Shown: positions 34,360-43,143 of the stretch, in pieces
Layout of the letters: the number at the start of each line of letters is the position of its first letter
Numbering within the stretch: the first letter of the stretch is position 1
Source: Roseinatronobacter domitianus
GTDB taxonomy: Bacteria; Pseudomonadota; Alphaproteobacteria; Rhodobacterales; Rhodobacteraceae
DNA length: 64,000 bases
Assembly: GCF_023336755.1 (NCBI RefSeq)
Contig: NZ_JALZWP010000006.1
Span: 1 to 64,000, forward strand
Direction of reading: 5' to 3'
The notes under the pieces: model-generated
Told to the model about the DNA's origin: nothing
Database searches by the model: none
What the model saw: the letters and a program-made list of their open reading frames with translations, nothing else
Program-made: the position numbers and the translations under genes

Positions 34360-35094
34360 GTGCCTGAACCCAGACTTGCCCGTTTTGGTTTGAAACCCTC
34401 ACGGCTATGCGGTGCCGCCGCATTTGCGCTGCTCATCGCAATCTTTGCGTGGCCTGTGCTGGCGAAATCTGATGCAGCCCTGTGCACACAGGCTGCGCAA
34501 ACTGCTGCGCGCAAACATGGCGTGCCGCTGAATGTGCTGCGCACGGTTGCGCTTCTGGAAACCGGTCGCAGCCAAGGGGGCCGTTTGCGCCCCTGGCCCT
34601 GGGCGCTGAATGCGGGCGGGAAAAGCCATTGGCTGACCAGCAAAGCCAAGGCCAAGGCGACCGCGCGCGCAATCCTCGCCACGGGGCAACGCAATCTCGA
34701 TTTCGGATGTTTCCAGTTGAACTATCACTGGCATGGCAAGAATTTCTCCAGCCTCGACGCCATGCTCGACCCTGTGCAAAACGCCGATTACGCAGCCCGC
34801 TTCCTGCTGGGCCACTATCAGCGATTGGGCGATTGGAAAGCGGCGGTCGGGGCTTATCACTCGCGCACGCCCAAACACGCGGCGCGCTACCTTGCACCCT
34901 ATGACAGCGTTATCGCGCAGCTGCCGCCCGTGCCCGCAAACCCGCAGCCGCCTGCTCGACAATCCGGCAACAGCTTTGCACTTCTGAGCGGTGCGGACCG
35001 GAACGCAGGCGGGGGCGCCCGCGGCTCTATCGTGCCCGCCTCCGTGCTGAACGGCAGCACCCCCCTTATCCAGCTTGGGGGCAGCGCACCATGA
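34360..35094 (+). CDS. Lytic transglycosylase of the flagellar operon (SltF-like)
   Basis: The 244-residue protein has a signal anchor or signal peptide (about 15-38, ending VLA), then a lytic transglycosylase domain with catalytic Glu in LLETGRSQGG, a GCFQLNYHWH segment in place of GLMQ, and AYHSRTPKHA. The C-terminal 50 residues are Pro/Gly-rich and disordered. It should cut peptidoglycan to let the rod pass, the role SltF plays in Rhodobacter. Start is GTG at 34360 with GGAG upstream. Its stop overlaps the flhA start (ATGATG), so it belongs to the flagellar operon. Confidence 0.82.
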   Translation: MPEPRLARFGLKPSRLCGAAAFALLIAIFAWPVLAKSDAALCTQAAQTAARKHGVPLNVLRTVALLETGRSQGGRLRPWPWALNAGGKSHWLTSKAKAKATARAILATGQRNLDFGCFQLNYHWHGKNFSSLDAMLDPVQNADYAARFLLGHYQRLGDWKAAVGAYHSRTPKHAARYLAPYDSVIAQLPPVPANPQPPARQSGNSFALLSGADRNAGGGARGSIVPASVLNGSTPLIQLGGSAP

Positions 35095-37172
35095 TGAAGA
35101 TCGACGCGCGCACCCTGTTCCAACCGACGATCCTGCTGGCGCTCGCGCTGATGGCCGTCATCGTGATGATGATCCTGCCGATCCCGGCCTGGGCGCTTGA
35201 CCTTGGGCTGGCGGTGTCTTTCGGGCTGGCGATCCTGATGTTCACCGTCACATTGTTCATCCAGCGACCACTCGATTTCTCCATTTTCCCGACCGTGCTT
35301 CTGGCCTCACTCATGCTGCGGCTGTCGCTCAACGTCTCCTCGACCAAACTCATCATCGGCGAGGGGCATACCGGCACCGATGCGGCGGGCGGCGTGATCC
35401 AGGGGTTTGCCAATTTCGTCATGGGCGGCTCTGTCTTTCTGGGCGTCGTGATCTTTCTTGTTCTGCTCATCGTCAATTTCATCGTCATCACCAAGGGCGC
35501 AGGCCGCATGGCCGAAGTCGGCGCGCGCTTTGCGCTGGACGGGATGCCGGGCAAACAGCTTGCCATCGACAGCGACATGTCCGCCGGCGCCATCGACCAT
35601 GCAGAGGCACGGCGCCGACGCGAAACCGAACAGGCGGAAACCAATTTCTACGGCTCGCTGGACGGGGCGTCGAAATTCGTCAAGGGCGACGCGGTGGCGG
35701 GGCTGCTGATTACGCTGCTGAATATCGTGATGGGGCTGATAAACGGCACCATGATCCACGGCATGTCACTGGGCGCCGCGTTCGAGACCTACGCCATCCT
35801 GACCGTGGGCGACGGGCTGGTCAGCCAGATCCCCGCCGTCATCATCTCTATTGCGGCCGCACTTCTGCTGGCGCGGGGTGGCGCGAATGGCGCCACCGAC
35901 AGCCAGCTTTTCGACCAGTTGGGACGCTACCCCTCTGCACTGGCCACCGTGGGCGTGCTTATGGCGCTCTTTGCACTGGTGCCGGGCTTGCCTTTCTTGC
36001 CCTTCATCGCGGGGGCGGCGCTGTTGCTGGGGCTTGCATGGCTTGCCCACCGCAAAGCCACATTGGCAGCCGAACCCGCCCCCGTCCCGCAAGACACCGC
36101 GCCCGCCGCACCCGGTTTGGGCGACATTCTGGACCTTGATGAAATCCATGTGCAATTCGCGCCCGACCTTGTGCCGATGGTGCTGGACCCCGGCCTTGGG
36201 CTGGATGCCCGCATCAGCAATATCCGCGCCCATGTCGCGCGTGAATTCGGGCTGATCCTGCCCGAAATCCGCCTGACAGACGAAGTGAACTTGCCCGCGG
36301 GCAGCTATGCCATCCTGATCCACGGGGTGGAACAAGCCCGCGACCGTTTGCACCAAGACAAGGTGCTGGCCCTGATCGGCGCAGACAAAACCCTTGCCAC
36401 ACCGGGAGAGGATGTGTCCGAGCCCGTCTACCGCGCCCCGGCCCGCTGGATCGACCGTGCCGCACAGGAAACTGCCGCGCTTTCGGGCGCAACCGTTGTC
36501 GCACCCATCGAAGTGCTGGCCACACACCTGCTGGAAGTTCTGAAATCCAACCTCGGGCGGCTGCTGACCTATCGCACCCTGAACCGCGTGCTGGATGAAT
36601 TGGGCAGCCTGAGCGACGCCACGCGCGGCGATGCCAACAAACGCCTGCTGTCCGAACTGATCCCCGACAAAGTGCCGCTGGATTCGCTGTTGGGCGTGCT
36701 GCGCCTGTTGCTGGACGAGCGCGTTTCAATCCGCAATCTGCCGCTGATCCTTGAAGCGCTGGCCGAACTGCGTGGCACGGGCCAGTCGCCGGAAACCTTG
36801 TGCGAACATGTCCGCCAGCGACTGGGCTTTCAGCTTGTCTCGAAACTGAAACGACCCGATGGCACGGTGCCGCTGGTGCAGCTTGCCCCGGAATGGGAAG
36901 ACCTGTTCGCCACCTACCAGCTATCGGGCGACCAGGGCAGCGCCGATATCGCCTTGCCGCCCGAAGATTTCGGACGCCTGACCAGTGGCATTGCGGAAAA
37001 GCTGTCGGGTCTTGGCGCAAGCGGCATCAGTCCGGCGGTTGTCACCTCGTCACGCCGCCGCCGGTTCCTGCGAACGGCAATGGTTGCGAAAGGTCTTAGC
37101 GCGCCGGTGCTCAGCTACGAGGAAATCGGGTTCGAGGCGCGCCCCGCACTGGTCGGAACCGTCGCGGCATGA
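35091..37172 (+). CDS. flhA: Flagellar export gate protein FlhA
   Basis: The 693-residue protein has eight N-terminal membrane helices, the FHIPEP-type cytoplasmic loop (GARFALDGMPGKQLAIDSDMSAGAIDHAEARRRRETEQAETNFYG seen in parts at 140-185), and a large C-terminal cytoplasmic domain that docks export chaperones. It forms the nonameric ring of the type III export apparatus. Length and motifs are normal. It overlaps the transglycosylase gene by 4 bases and fliR by 4 bases. Confidence 0.97.
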   Translation: MMKIDARTLFQPTILLALALMAVIVMMILPIPAWALDLGLAVSFGLAILMFTVTLFIQRPLDFSIFPTVLLASLMLRLSLNVSSTKLIIGEGHTGTDAAGGVIQGFANFVMGGSVFLGVVIFLVLLIVNFIVITKGAGRMAEVGARFALDGMPGKQLAIDSDMSAGAIDHAEARRRRETEQAETNFYGSLDGASKFVKGDAVAGLLITLLNIVMGLINGTMIHGMSLGAAFETYAILTVGDGLVSQIPAVIISIAAALLLARGGANGATDSQLFDQLGRYPSALATVGVLMALFALVPGLPFLPFIAGAALLLGLAWLAHRKATLAAEPAPVPQDTAPAAPGLGDILDLDEIHVQFAPDLVPMVLDPGLGLDARISNIRAHVAREFGLILPEIRLTDEVNLPAGSYAILIHGVEQARDRLHQDKVLALIGADKTLATPGEDVSEPVYRAPARWIDRAAQETAALSGATVVAPIEVLATHLLEVLKSNLGRLLTYRTLNRVLDELGSLSDATRGDANKRLLSELIPDKVPLDSLLGVLRLLLDERVSIRNLPLILEALAELRGTGQSPETLCEHVRQRLGFQLVSKLKRPDGTVPLVQLAPEWEDLFATYQLSGDQGSADIALPPEDFGRLTSGIAEKLSGLGASGISPAVVTSSRRRRFLRTAMVAKGLSAPVLSYEEIGFEARPALVGTVAA

Positions 37173-37960
37173 GTTCCGAGTTGATCGCGGCCCTGTCCGA
37201 TCTGGGCGCAAGTTTTGGCCCGACCTTGCAGGCCGCACTCGTGGTTTTCCTCCGCGTTGGGGCGATGATGACCATGCTGCCGGCTTTCGGCGAATCTGTC
37301 ATTCCCATGCGGGTGCGGGTAGCGCTGGCGCTGGCCTTCACCGCAGTCATCACCCCCGCGCTTGCCCCCGAGCTGCCGCCCCTGCCGCAACGCCCCGTGC
37401 CATTGCTGTATCTGGTTGCCACCGAAACCGTCGCAGGCTTTGCGCTGGGTGCCGGGTTGCGGCTGTTCGTAATGGTGTTGCAGATTGCGGGCACCATAGC
37501 CGCGCAAGCCACGTCGCTCTCGCAGTTTTTTGGCGGCGCGGGCGTGGACCCGCAACCAGCCATGTCGCAAATCCTTGTCATGGGCGGGCTGGCGCTGGCG
37601 GTCACGCTGGGGCTGCATGTGCGGCTCACGGAATTCCTGTTGCTCTCCTACCAGTTCATCGCACCCGGAGAGTTTCCCGCTGCGAGTGACATGGGCGATT
37701 GGGGCGTGGCGCAGGTTTCACGCGCCTTCGCGCTGGCCTTCACCCTGGCCATGCCCTTCGTCATTCTGTCGCTGGTGTTCTACGTCGCACTTGGCGCGAT
37801 CAACAAGGCCATGCCGCAACTCATGGTCGCCTTTGTCGGTGCTCCGGCGATTACCTTTGCAGGGCTGGCGCTGTTGCTGCTGACCGCACCGCTCATTCTG
37901 CCCATCTGGCATGACGCATTCACGGCTTTCATTGCCGAACCGGTCGGGGCCACACCATGA
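37169..37960 (+). CDS. fliR: Flagellar export protein FliR
   Basis: The 263-residue membrane protein has about six helices and the FliR pattern (FLRVGAMMTMLPAFGESVIPMRVRVALALAF, GEFPAASDMG, INKAMPQLMVAFVGAPA). It forms the core of the export gate with FliP and FliQ. ATGA overlaps with flhA upstream and flhB downstream indicate translational coupling. Confidence 0.95.
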   Translation: MSSELIAALSDLGASFGPTLQAALVVFLRVGAMMTMLPAFGESVIPMRVRVALALAFTAVITPALAPELPPLPQRPVPLLYLVATETVAGFALGAGLRLFVMVLQIAGTIAAQATSLSQFFGGAGVDPQPAMSQILVMGGLALAVTLGLHVRLTEFLLLSYQFIAPGEFPAASDMGDWGVAQVSRAFALAFTLAMPFVILSLVFYVALGAINKAMPQLMVAFVGAPAITFAGLALLLLTAPLILPIWHDAFTAFIAEPVGATP

Positions 37961-39042
37961 GCGAAGAGGACAGCGCCGAGAAGGAATTCGAGGCGACCGA
38001 GCGAAAACTCGACGAGCAGCGCCGCAAAGGCGAGGTGCCGCGATCCACCGACATCAACACCTCCGCCGCCTATCTGGGGCTGTTGATTGCCGCCATCGCC
38101 CTGGGCGAGGCCAGTATCACCCGTGTCGGAGAGTTGGGGGCAGTGCTGCTGCAACAGGCTGATAGTCTGGCCGAGCTTGCCGCCGGGGGCGCGCGCCCTG
38201 TCATCGGAACCATCATCACCGATGCCGTCTTCGCCAGCCTGCCGCTTTTTGCACTGCCGTTCTTGTTGGTTTGGGCGGTCTTGTTCGCCCAGCGCGGCGT
38301 GATCTTTGCGCCAGAAAAGCTGCAACCGAAAATCTCGCGCATCTCGCTGATTTCGAATGCGAAAAACAAGTTCGGGCGGGGTGGTCTATTCGAATTTGCC
38401 AAAAGCACGGTGAAACTCGCGGTCATCTCTGCGGTGCTCTGGGTGTTCGTGCTGCATGAATTGCCCGATATCCTGCACAGCCTGTATCTGACCCCTGCCC
38501 TCGCCACGACCGAACTGATGCAAATGGTCCTGCGCTTTTTGCTTTTGGTCTTTGTGTTGTCCATGGTCATCGGCGCGATAGATTTCTTCTGGCAGCGTGC
38601 CGAGCACCTGCGCAAGAACCGGATGTCGCATAAAGAAATGCGCGACGAGATGAAATCCGCCGAGGGCGACCCCTATGCCAAACAGGAACGCACGCGGCGG
38701 GGGCGCGAGATTGCCACCAACCAGATGCTGGCCAATGTGCCGCAAGCGAATGTGGTAATCGTGAACCCCGAACATTACGCCGTAGCGCTGAAATGGTCCG
38801 CCACCGATCTGGGCGCGCCGGTCTGCGTGGCAAAGGGCACGGACGAGATTGCAGCCCGCATCCGGGAACGCGCGGCGCAAGCCAATGTGCCCTTGCACCG
38901 TGACCCCCCCACAGCCCGCGCGCTGCATGCCAGCGTCGAGATTGGCGCAGAGATCGCGCCCGACCATTACGGCGCTGTCGCCGCCGCCATCCGCTTTGCC
39001 GAAGCGATGCGCAGCAAAGCCGCCAAGGGCCGCTGGGCATGA
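37957..39042 (+). CDS. flhB: Flagellar export switch protein FlhB
   Basis: The 361-residue protein has an N-terminal ERKLDEQRRKGEVPRS region, four membrane helices and a cytoplasmic domain. The autocleavage site reads NPEH at 270-273 (VVIVNPEHYAVALKW) instead of the usual NPTH. Asn and Pro, which carry out the cleavage, are kept, so processing may still occur. It controls the switch from rod/hook to filament export. ATGA overlaps on both sides. Confidence 0.95.
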   Translation: MSEEDSAEKEFEATERKLDEQRRKGEVPRSTDINTSAAYLGLLIAAIALGEASITRVGELGAVLLQQADSLAELAAGGARPVIGTIITDAVFASLPLFALPFLLVWAVLFAQRGVIFAPEKLQPKISRISLISNAKNKFGRGGLFEFAKSTVKLAVISAVLWVFVLHELPDILHSLYLTPALATTELMQMVLRFLLLVFVLSMVIGAIDFFWQRAEHLRKNRMSHKEMRDEMKSAEGDPYAKQERTRRGREIATNQMLANVPQANVVIVNPEHYAVALKWSATDLGAPVCVAKGTDEIAARIRERAAQANVPLHRDPPTARALHASVEIGAEIAPDHYGAVAAAIRFAEAMRSKAAKGRWA

Positions 39043-39362
39043 GCGGCGCATCACTGGAACAACTGGCGCGGCTGGCAGCCGTGTTGCGCGATCGCGACCT
39101 TGCCCGGCTGGGCAAGCTGACGCGCGCGCGTCAGGCGCTGGCCGAGAAGATCGCGCGCCTGTCGACACGGGTCGAGATAGATGCTGACCCAGCGCTTAAC
39201 GCGGCCAGGCTGGCCCATGCGCGCTGGGCCGAGCAAAATCGCATCCGCCTAAACCCCATACTGGCCCGGCAGACCGCGCAGGTCATGGCGCAGAAAGCCA
39301 GATGCGCGCGCAGTCTCGGCCGGGCACAGGCGCTTGAAGGGTTGCGCGCGAAACCGCGCTAG
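39039..39362 (+). CDS. Small FliJ-like coiled-coil protein of the flagellar operon
   Basis: The 107-residue product is almost entirely charged helix (LARLAAVLRDRDLARLGKLTRARQALAEKIARL, ARAQALEGLRAKPR) with no cysteines in motifs and no membrane segment. It overlaps flhB by 4 bases and is the last gene of the operon. Size, charge and position suggest a FliJ/YscO-type chaperone escort for the FliI ATPase, but sequence similarity is too weak to name it. Other small coiled-coil flagellar proteins are possible. Confidence 0.6.
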   Translation: MSGASLEQLARLAAVLRDRDLARLGKLTRARQALAEKIARLSTRVEIDADPALNAARLAHARWAEQNRIRLNPILARQTAQVMAQKARCARSLGRAQALEGLRAKPR

Positions 39363-40600
39363 ATCATCCACTCGCCCGCACGCATCAGCGGAACCGGGTC
39401 GGCGCCCGTGCGCAGCCCGTCAACATTCGTGCGCCCGTCACCGATCATCCAATCCACATGGATCAGGCTGGAATTGCCGCCGCGCGCCGCGATCGCATCG
39501 GGCGACAGATCGTCCCCTTCCAGGCAAGACGCGTAGCATTGGCCCATAGCGATATGCGACGCCGCGTTCTCGTCGAACAAGGTATTGTAGAACAGATGCC
39601 CGCATTGCGACACGGGCGAGCTGTGCGGCACCAAAGCCACTTCACCCAAGCGCGCAGCACCCTCATCGGTGCCGATCATCTGCGACAGAACATCCTGACC
39701 GCGCGTCGCGGTGGCAGACACTGCGCGCCCGCCCTCAAAGCGCATCTCGATCCCCTCTATCAGGGTGCCGTGATGCGACAGTGGCTTGGTGGCGCGCACC
39801 ACCCCGTCAACCCGCGCGGCATGGGGTGTGGTAAACACCTCTTCGGTCGGGATATTCGGGTTGCAGATCACACCATTGCGCGCCTGTGTCGCCCCGCCTT
39901 GCCAGAAATGCCCTTCGGCCAGACCGACCCGCAGATCGGTGCCCGCGCCGGTAAAGTGCAGCGTGTCGAAGCGCGCTGCGTTAAGCATGGCACAGCGCCG
40001 CGCAAGCCCTGCGTTATGACTTGCCCAAGCCGATACCGGGTCGTCTTGGTCCAGACGCGCGGTGCTCGCAACAGATGCCGCCAGCCGCGCCAGCGCCTCT
40101 GCCGCTGGCAGGTCGGGGAATATCCGCGCGGCCCAGGCGAGCGTCGGGCAAGCGATAATAGACCAGTTGATGCGAAATTCCGCAATATGCGACAGCGCCG
40201 GACGGTAGGCGGTTGCGTTGGCGCGGTTGGCACGCCCAACCTGCGCACTGTCCTGATCCGACAGAAGGAACGGGTCTTCGCCCACCAGCGCCAACCGTGC
40301 GGCCCCGGCATCATAGGCCTGCGCCATGCCGTCATAAAGCCAGCCGGGCGCATGATCGAACGCCGCGTCCTGGCCATGAATGTAGCGGGCGCGCGCAATC
40401 TCTGCGTCGCTGAACACCGGCGTTACCAGTTTCGCCCCGGCGCGATACGCCTCTGCGGTAATGGCGCGGGCCAATGGCAGCGCGCTTGTGGGCGCGGTCA
40501 TCACCAGTTCCTGCTCGGGTTGCAGGTTCAGCCCCACGCGCACCGCAAGACGCGCCAGCGCCTGCATCATGTCTTGGTCCAGATCGGTCGTGTCGCGCAT
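39359..40600 (-). CDS. Aminopeptidase, family M29 (thermophilic type)
   Basis: The 413-residue protein resembles aminopeptidase T/PepS: IPTEEVFTTP and SLIHVDWMIGD hold the metal-binding Glu, His and Asp residues of family M29, and FEGGRAVSATA is also typical. It removes N-terminal residues from peptides in the cytoplasm. The ATG at 40600 is chosen for GGAGG 5 bases upstream. It lies between two flagellar gene groups, convergent to the FliJ-like gene (4-base overlap), and seems unrelated to the flagellum. Confidence 0.85.
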   Translation of the reverse strand: MRDTTDLDQDMMQALARLAVRVGLNLQPEQELVMTAPTSALPLARAITAEAYRAGAKLVTPVFSDAEIARARYIHGQDAAFDHAPGWLYDGMAQAYDAGAARLALVGEDPFLLSDQDSAQVGRANRANATAYRPALSHIAEFRINWSIIACPTLAWAARIFPDLPAAEALARLAASVASTARLDQDDPVSAWASHNAGLARRCAMLNAARFDTLHFTGAGTDLRVGLAEGHFWQGGATQARNGVICNPNIPTEEVFTTPHAARVDGVVRATKPLSHHGTLIEGIEMRFEGGRAVSATATRGQDVLSQMIGTDEGAARLGEVALVPHSSPVSQCGHLFYNTLFDENAASHIAMGQCYASCLEGDDLSPDAIAARGGNSSLIHVDWMIGDGRTNVDGLRTGADPVPLMRAGEWMI

Positions 40601-40649
40601 ACCAGCCTCCATGTGTTTGCCCAGAGGCTGGGTCATGCGGGCGACGGGG

Positions 40650-41111
40650 TCAAGCACCGTTGCGCAGGATATTGGTAATCAGCACCTCGAACACCACCCG
40701 CGGGCCCATGACCTGCGTTGCAGCATCCAGAAGCGCCCGGCGCAACAACGCCATATTATTATTCGAGGTGAACATACCATCGAACCCGCCGATATTGGCA
40801 TGATCGAACAGGATTTGCAGCATCCGGTCGCGCAATAGCGGTTCCTTGCCGGCAACGGCAAGATTGGCGGTATCGTCGATTTCCAAGGCCAGTTCGATCA
40901 CCACAATAGAGGCGACGCGGCCACCCTCGACCAGCGGCACCAGAAACTGTCCCTCCAGTTCGTAAAGCTCGGTCACAGGTGCAGAGATCGGCGGCGCCAC
41001 AACCTCTTCGCCTTCAGGCAGCGGTTCGGGCGCCGGGCGCATCACGAACCCCGCCCCCACACCGCCTGCAAGCCCCAGCAGCATCAGCAAGATCGGCAAG
41101 ATCTTTGCCAT
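40650..41111 (-). CDS. fliL: Flagellar basal body protein FliL family
   Basis: The 153-residue protein has one N-terminal membrane helix (LPILLMLLGLAGGVGAGFVM), a Pro/Glu linker, and a periplasmic domain ending LRRALLDAATQVMGPRVVFEVLITNILRNG. FliL surrounds the stator and supports motor torque. Similarity is moderate but position next to flgH and typical membrane-plus-domain layout support it. Last gene of the - strand flagellar unit. Confidence 0.8.
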   Translation of the reverse strand: MAKILPILLMLLGLAGGVGAGFVMRPAPEPLPEGEEVVAPPISAPVTELYELEGQFLVPLVEGGRVASIVVIELALEIDDTANLAVAGKEPLLRDRMLQILFDHANIGGFDGMFTSNNNMALLRRALLDAATQVMGPRVVFEVLITNILRNGA

Positions 41112-41129
41112 GGTCCCTCCTTAAGCCCC

Positions 41130-41855
41130 TTAAAAGGGCGTGACGATGTCCAGAATCTGCGCCCCGTAGCGCGGCTGCTGCATGGTCGAAATAATGCCGC
41201 GCCCACCATAGGAAATTCGGGCATTGGCAATCTTGTCATAGCCGATCTCATTCTGGCGCGAGATATCGGCGGCGCGGACATAGCCGGTGACAAGCAATTC
41301 GCGCAATTCGTGGTTAACCCGCACTTCCTGTCGCCCTTCTATGCGCAGGATGTCATTGGGCAGCCGCTCGACCACGGTCGAGGCGACACGCAGGGTCAGT
41401 TGTTCATTGCGGCTGACAGAGCCATTGCCGGAGAACTCTGTCCCGCCCTGAGTTTCGACTCCGGCGGCAATGCTCAGCCCTCCCGGCAAACGGCGATCAA
41501 TCGCCTCTGGTATGCCGAAAAGGGACGGCCCGGCCATGCTGGTGCTGCCGCTGCGCCCCCGCGCGGTAGAGTTCGAGATTTGCGCGCTGTCGTTGATTTC
41601 AATGACGACCGTCATGATGTCGCCCGGCGACGAGGCGCGCCGGTCGCCCAAAAGCGAGCGCTGCCCCGCCGACCACAACGAGGCGCGGTCATTGGGCCTC
41701 TGCGCGGCGCTGTCTTCGGGCAGCGGCACGCGATATAACGCGGCATGTTCGAAACTGTCTTCCGGCGCGGTAAACTCTGGCGCGCGGCCCACGTGAGACA
41801 GCGGATCGCAAGCCATCAGCGGCAGGCAGGACAGGCACAGGATCAGCAGGCGCAT
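41130..41855 (-). CDS. flgH: Flagellar L-ring lipoprotein FlgH
   Basis: The 241-residue protein has a lipoprotein signal with lipobox LPLMAC (Cys16), then ASLWSAGQRSLLGDRRASSPGDIMTVVIEINDSAQISN and a C-terminal GYVRAADISRQNEIGYDKIANARISYGGRG, all FlgH signatures. It forms the outer-membrane ring around the rod. AAGGA 6 bases upstream supports the start at 41855. The 59-bp gap to flgA holds a 14-bp tandem triplication. Confidence 0.95.
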   Translation of the reverse strand: MRLLILCLSCLPLMACDPLSHVGRAPEFTAPEDSFEHAALYRVPLPEDSAAQRPNDRASLWSAGQRSLLGDRRASSPGDIMTVVIEINDSAQISNSTARGRSGSTSMAGPSLFGIPEAIDRRLPGGLSIAAGVETQGGTEFSGNGSVSRNEQLTLRVASTVVERLPNDILRIEGRQEVRVNHELRELLVTGYVRAADISRQNEIGYDKIANARISYGGRGIISTMQQPRYGAQILDIVTPF

Positions 41856-41884
41856 GGGCGTTCCTTTGCAGCAGGGGGTGCATC

Positions 41885-41926
41885 TCTCATGGCGTCGTTC
41901 TCATGGCGTCGTTCTCATGGCGTCGT
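41885..41926 (-). repeat. Three tandem copies of a 14-bp unit at the flgA 3' end
   Basis: TCTCATGGCGTCGT is repeated exactly three times (41885-41898, 41899-41912, 41913-41926) on the + strand. On the coding - strand each unit contains GCCATGAG, and the first unit supplies the flgA stop codon. Copy number changes would not alter FlgA but would alter the flgA-flgH spacing. Confidence 0.9.
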
Positions 41927-42340
41927 CATCGTGCCGACTTCGACCTGACCAAAGCTGGTGACACGGCCCTGCACCGATTGACGCGAGGCGATGTTCATGA
42001 CCGTCACCATGTCGCCCAGCGCAGCGCGACCCAGCGCGCGCCCTTCGGACAAGATGGTCAGCCCGCCTTGGCGGTAGACCATCACAACGGAATCATTGCG
42101 CTCGACCACGGCGGCAGGCCCCAGATCGGCCAGCCGCACCGGGCGGCCCGGATAGATGGCGACACGCGCTTCCAGCCCGACCACTTGCACCGGGTCGGTG
42201 GCCGCGCCGGCGATATGCCCGCGTTGCACAGCCACATCGCCCTCGCGCACCACCTCTGTCGCGCGGATAAGCCGGGTCGCGACCAAAGCATCGGCAAAGA
42301 CCGGCATCGGCAGCAGCAAAAGCAGCACAAGACCCCACAT
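41915..42340 (-). CDS. flgA: Flagellar P-ring assembly chaperone FlgA
   Basis: The 141-residue protein has a signal peptide (about 1-16, LLLLLPMPVFA) and the SAF domain of FlgA (LVATRLIRATEVVREGDVAV, GRPVRLADLGPAAVVERNDSV, LGRAALGDMVTVMNI). It helps P-ring (FlgI) assembly in the periplasm. It is shorter than enteric FlgA (about 219), as is common in alphaproteobacteria. Its start shares a base with the flgG stop (TGATG), indicating coupling. The C-terminus runs into the tandem repeat. Confidence 0.9.
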   Translation of the reverse strand: MWGLVLLLLLPMPVFADALVATRLIRATEVVREGDVAVQRGHIAGAATDPVQVVGLEARVAIYPGRPVRLADLGPAAVVERNDSVVMVYRQGGLTILSEGRALGRAALGDMVTVMNIASRQSVQGRVTSFGQVEVGTMTTP

Positions 42341-43125
42341 CAGCGCATTTGCGTCGTGGCGCCCATCATCTGATCGGCGGCGGTGATGACCTTGGCGTTC
42401 AACTCGTAACCGCGTTGCGCCTTGATAAGTTCGGTCATCTCGCGCACCGGGTCGACTGAACTTTCTTCCAGATAGCCTTGGCGCAAGGTGCCCAGCCCGT
42501 CCTGCCCCGGCACACCCTGAAGGGCGGGACCAGAGGCTTCGGTTTCCAGAAACAGGTTCGAGCCAATCGCCTCCAGCCCTTTTTCATTTGTGAAATTGGA
42601 CAGGTTCAACTGCCCCAGCCGTTGCGGTTGGATAGAGCCGATGAAATAGGCGAAAATCTCGCCCTCGGAATTGATGCTCAGGTCGCGCGCGTCATTCGGG
42701 ATGACCAGTCCGGGGGCGACCTCGTAGCCTTCGGAATTCACGATCAGACCATCGCCGGTGCGCTTCAGGCCACCATCGCGGGTATAGGCGGCGTCGCCAT
42801 TCGGCAGGGTCACTTCCAGATACCCTTTGCCCTCTATTGCGACATCCAGATCGTTGCCGGTATAGGCCGAGGCACCTTGCTGGATCTGCATCCCGACCGC
42901 GGCGGGGCGCACGCCAAGCCCCACCTGCACACCGGTCGGCAGCACGGTGCCATCGGCTGCGGTGATCGCCCCGGCGCGGGCGAATTGCTGGTAATGCAGG
43001 TCGGCAAACTCAGCGCGCCGGGCGTTATAGCCCGTGGTGCTCATATTCGCGAGATTGTTGGAAATCGTATCGACGCGCATTTGCTGCGCGGTCATGCCGG
43101 TCGCGGCGATTTGCAGGGCTTTCAT
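42340..43125 (-). CDS. flgG: Flagellar distal rod protein FlgG
   Basis: The 261-residue protein has the conserved N-terminus of rod/hook proteins (MKALQIAATGMTAQQMRVDTISNNLANMSTTGYNARRAEFADLHY) and the C-terminal helix EMTELIKAQRGYELNAKVITAADQM. It builds the distal rod. Length is normal. It is co-transcribed after flgF and coupled to flgA. Confidence 0.96.
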   Translation of the reverse strand: MKALQIAATGMTAQQMRVDTISNNLANMSTTGYNARRAEFADLHYQQFARAGAITAADGTVLPTGVQVGLGVRPAAVGMQIQQGASAYTGNDLDVAIEGKGYLEVTLPNGDAAYTRDGGLKRTGDGLIVNSEGYEVAPGLVIPNDARDLSINSEGEIFAYFIGSIQPQRLGQLNLSNFTNEKGLEAIGSNLFLETEASGPALQGVPGQDGLGTLRQGYLEESSVDPVREMTELIKAQRGYELNAKVITAADQMMGATTQMR

Positions 43126-43143
43126 TCGAACCTCCGGTTCTGG

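Noticed and set aside
39458-40678. A 406-residue open frame antisense to the M29 aminopeptidase
   Set aside because: Arg/His-rich shadow frame; the - strand protein has M29 motifs.
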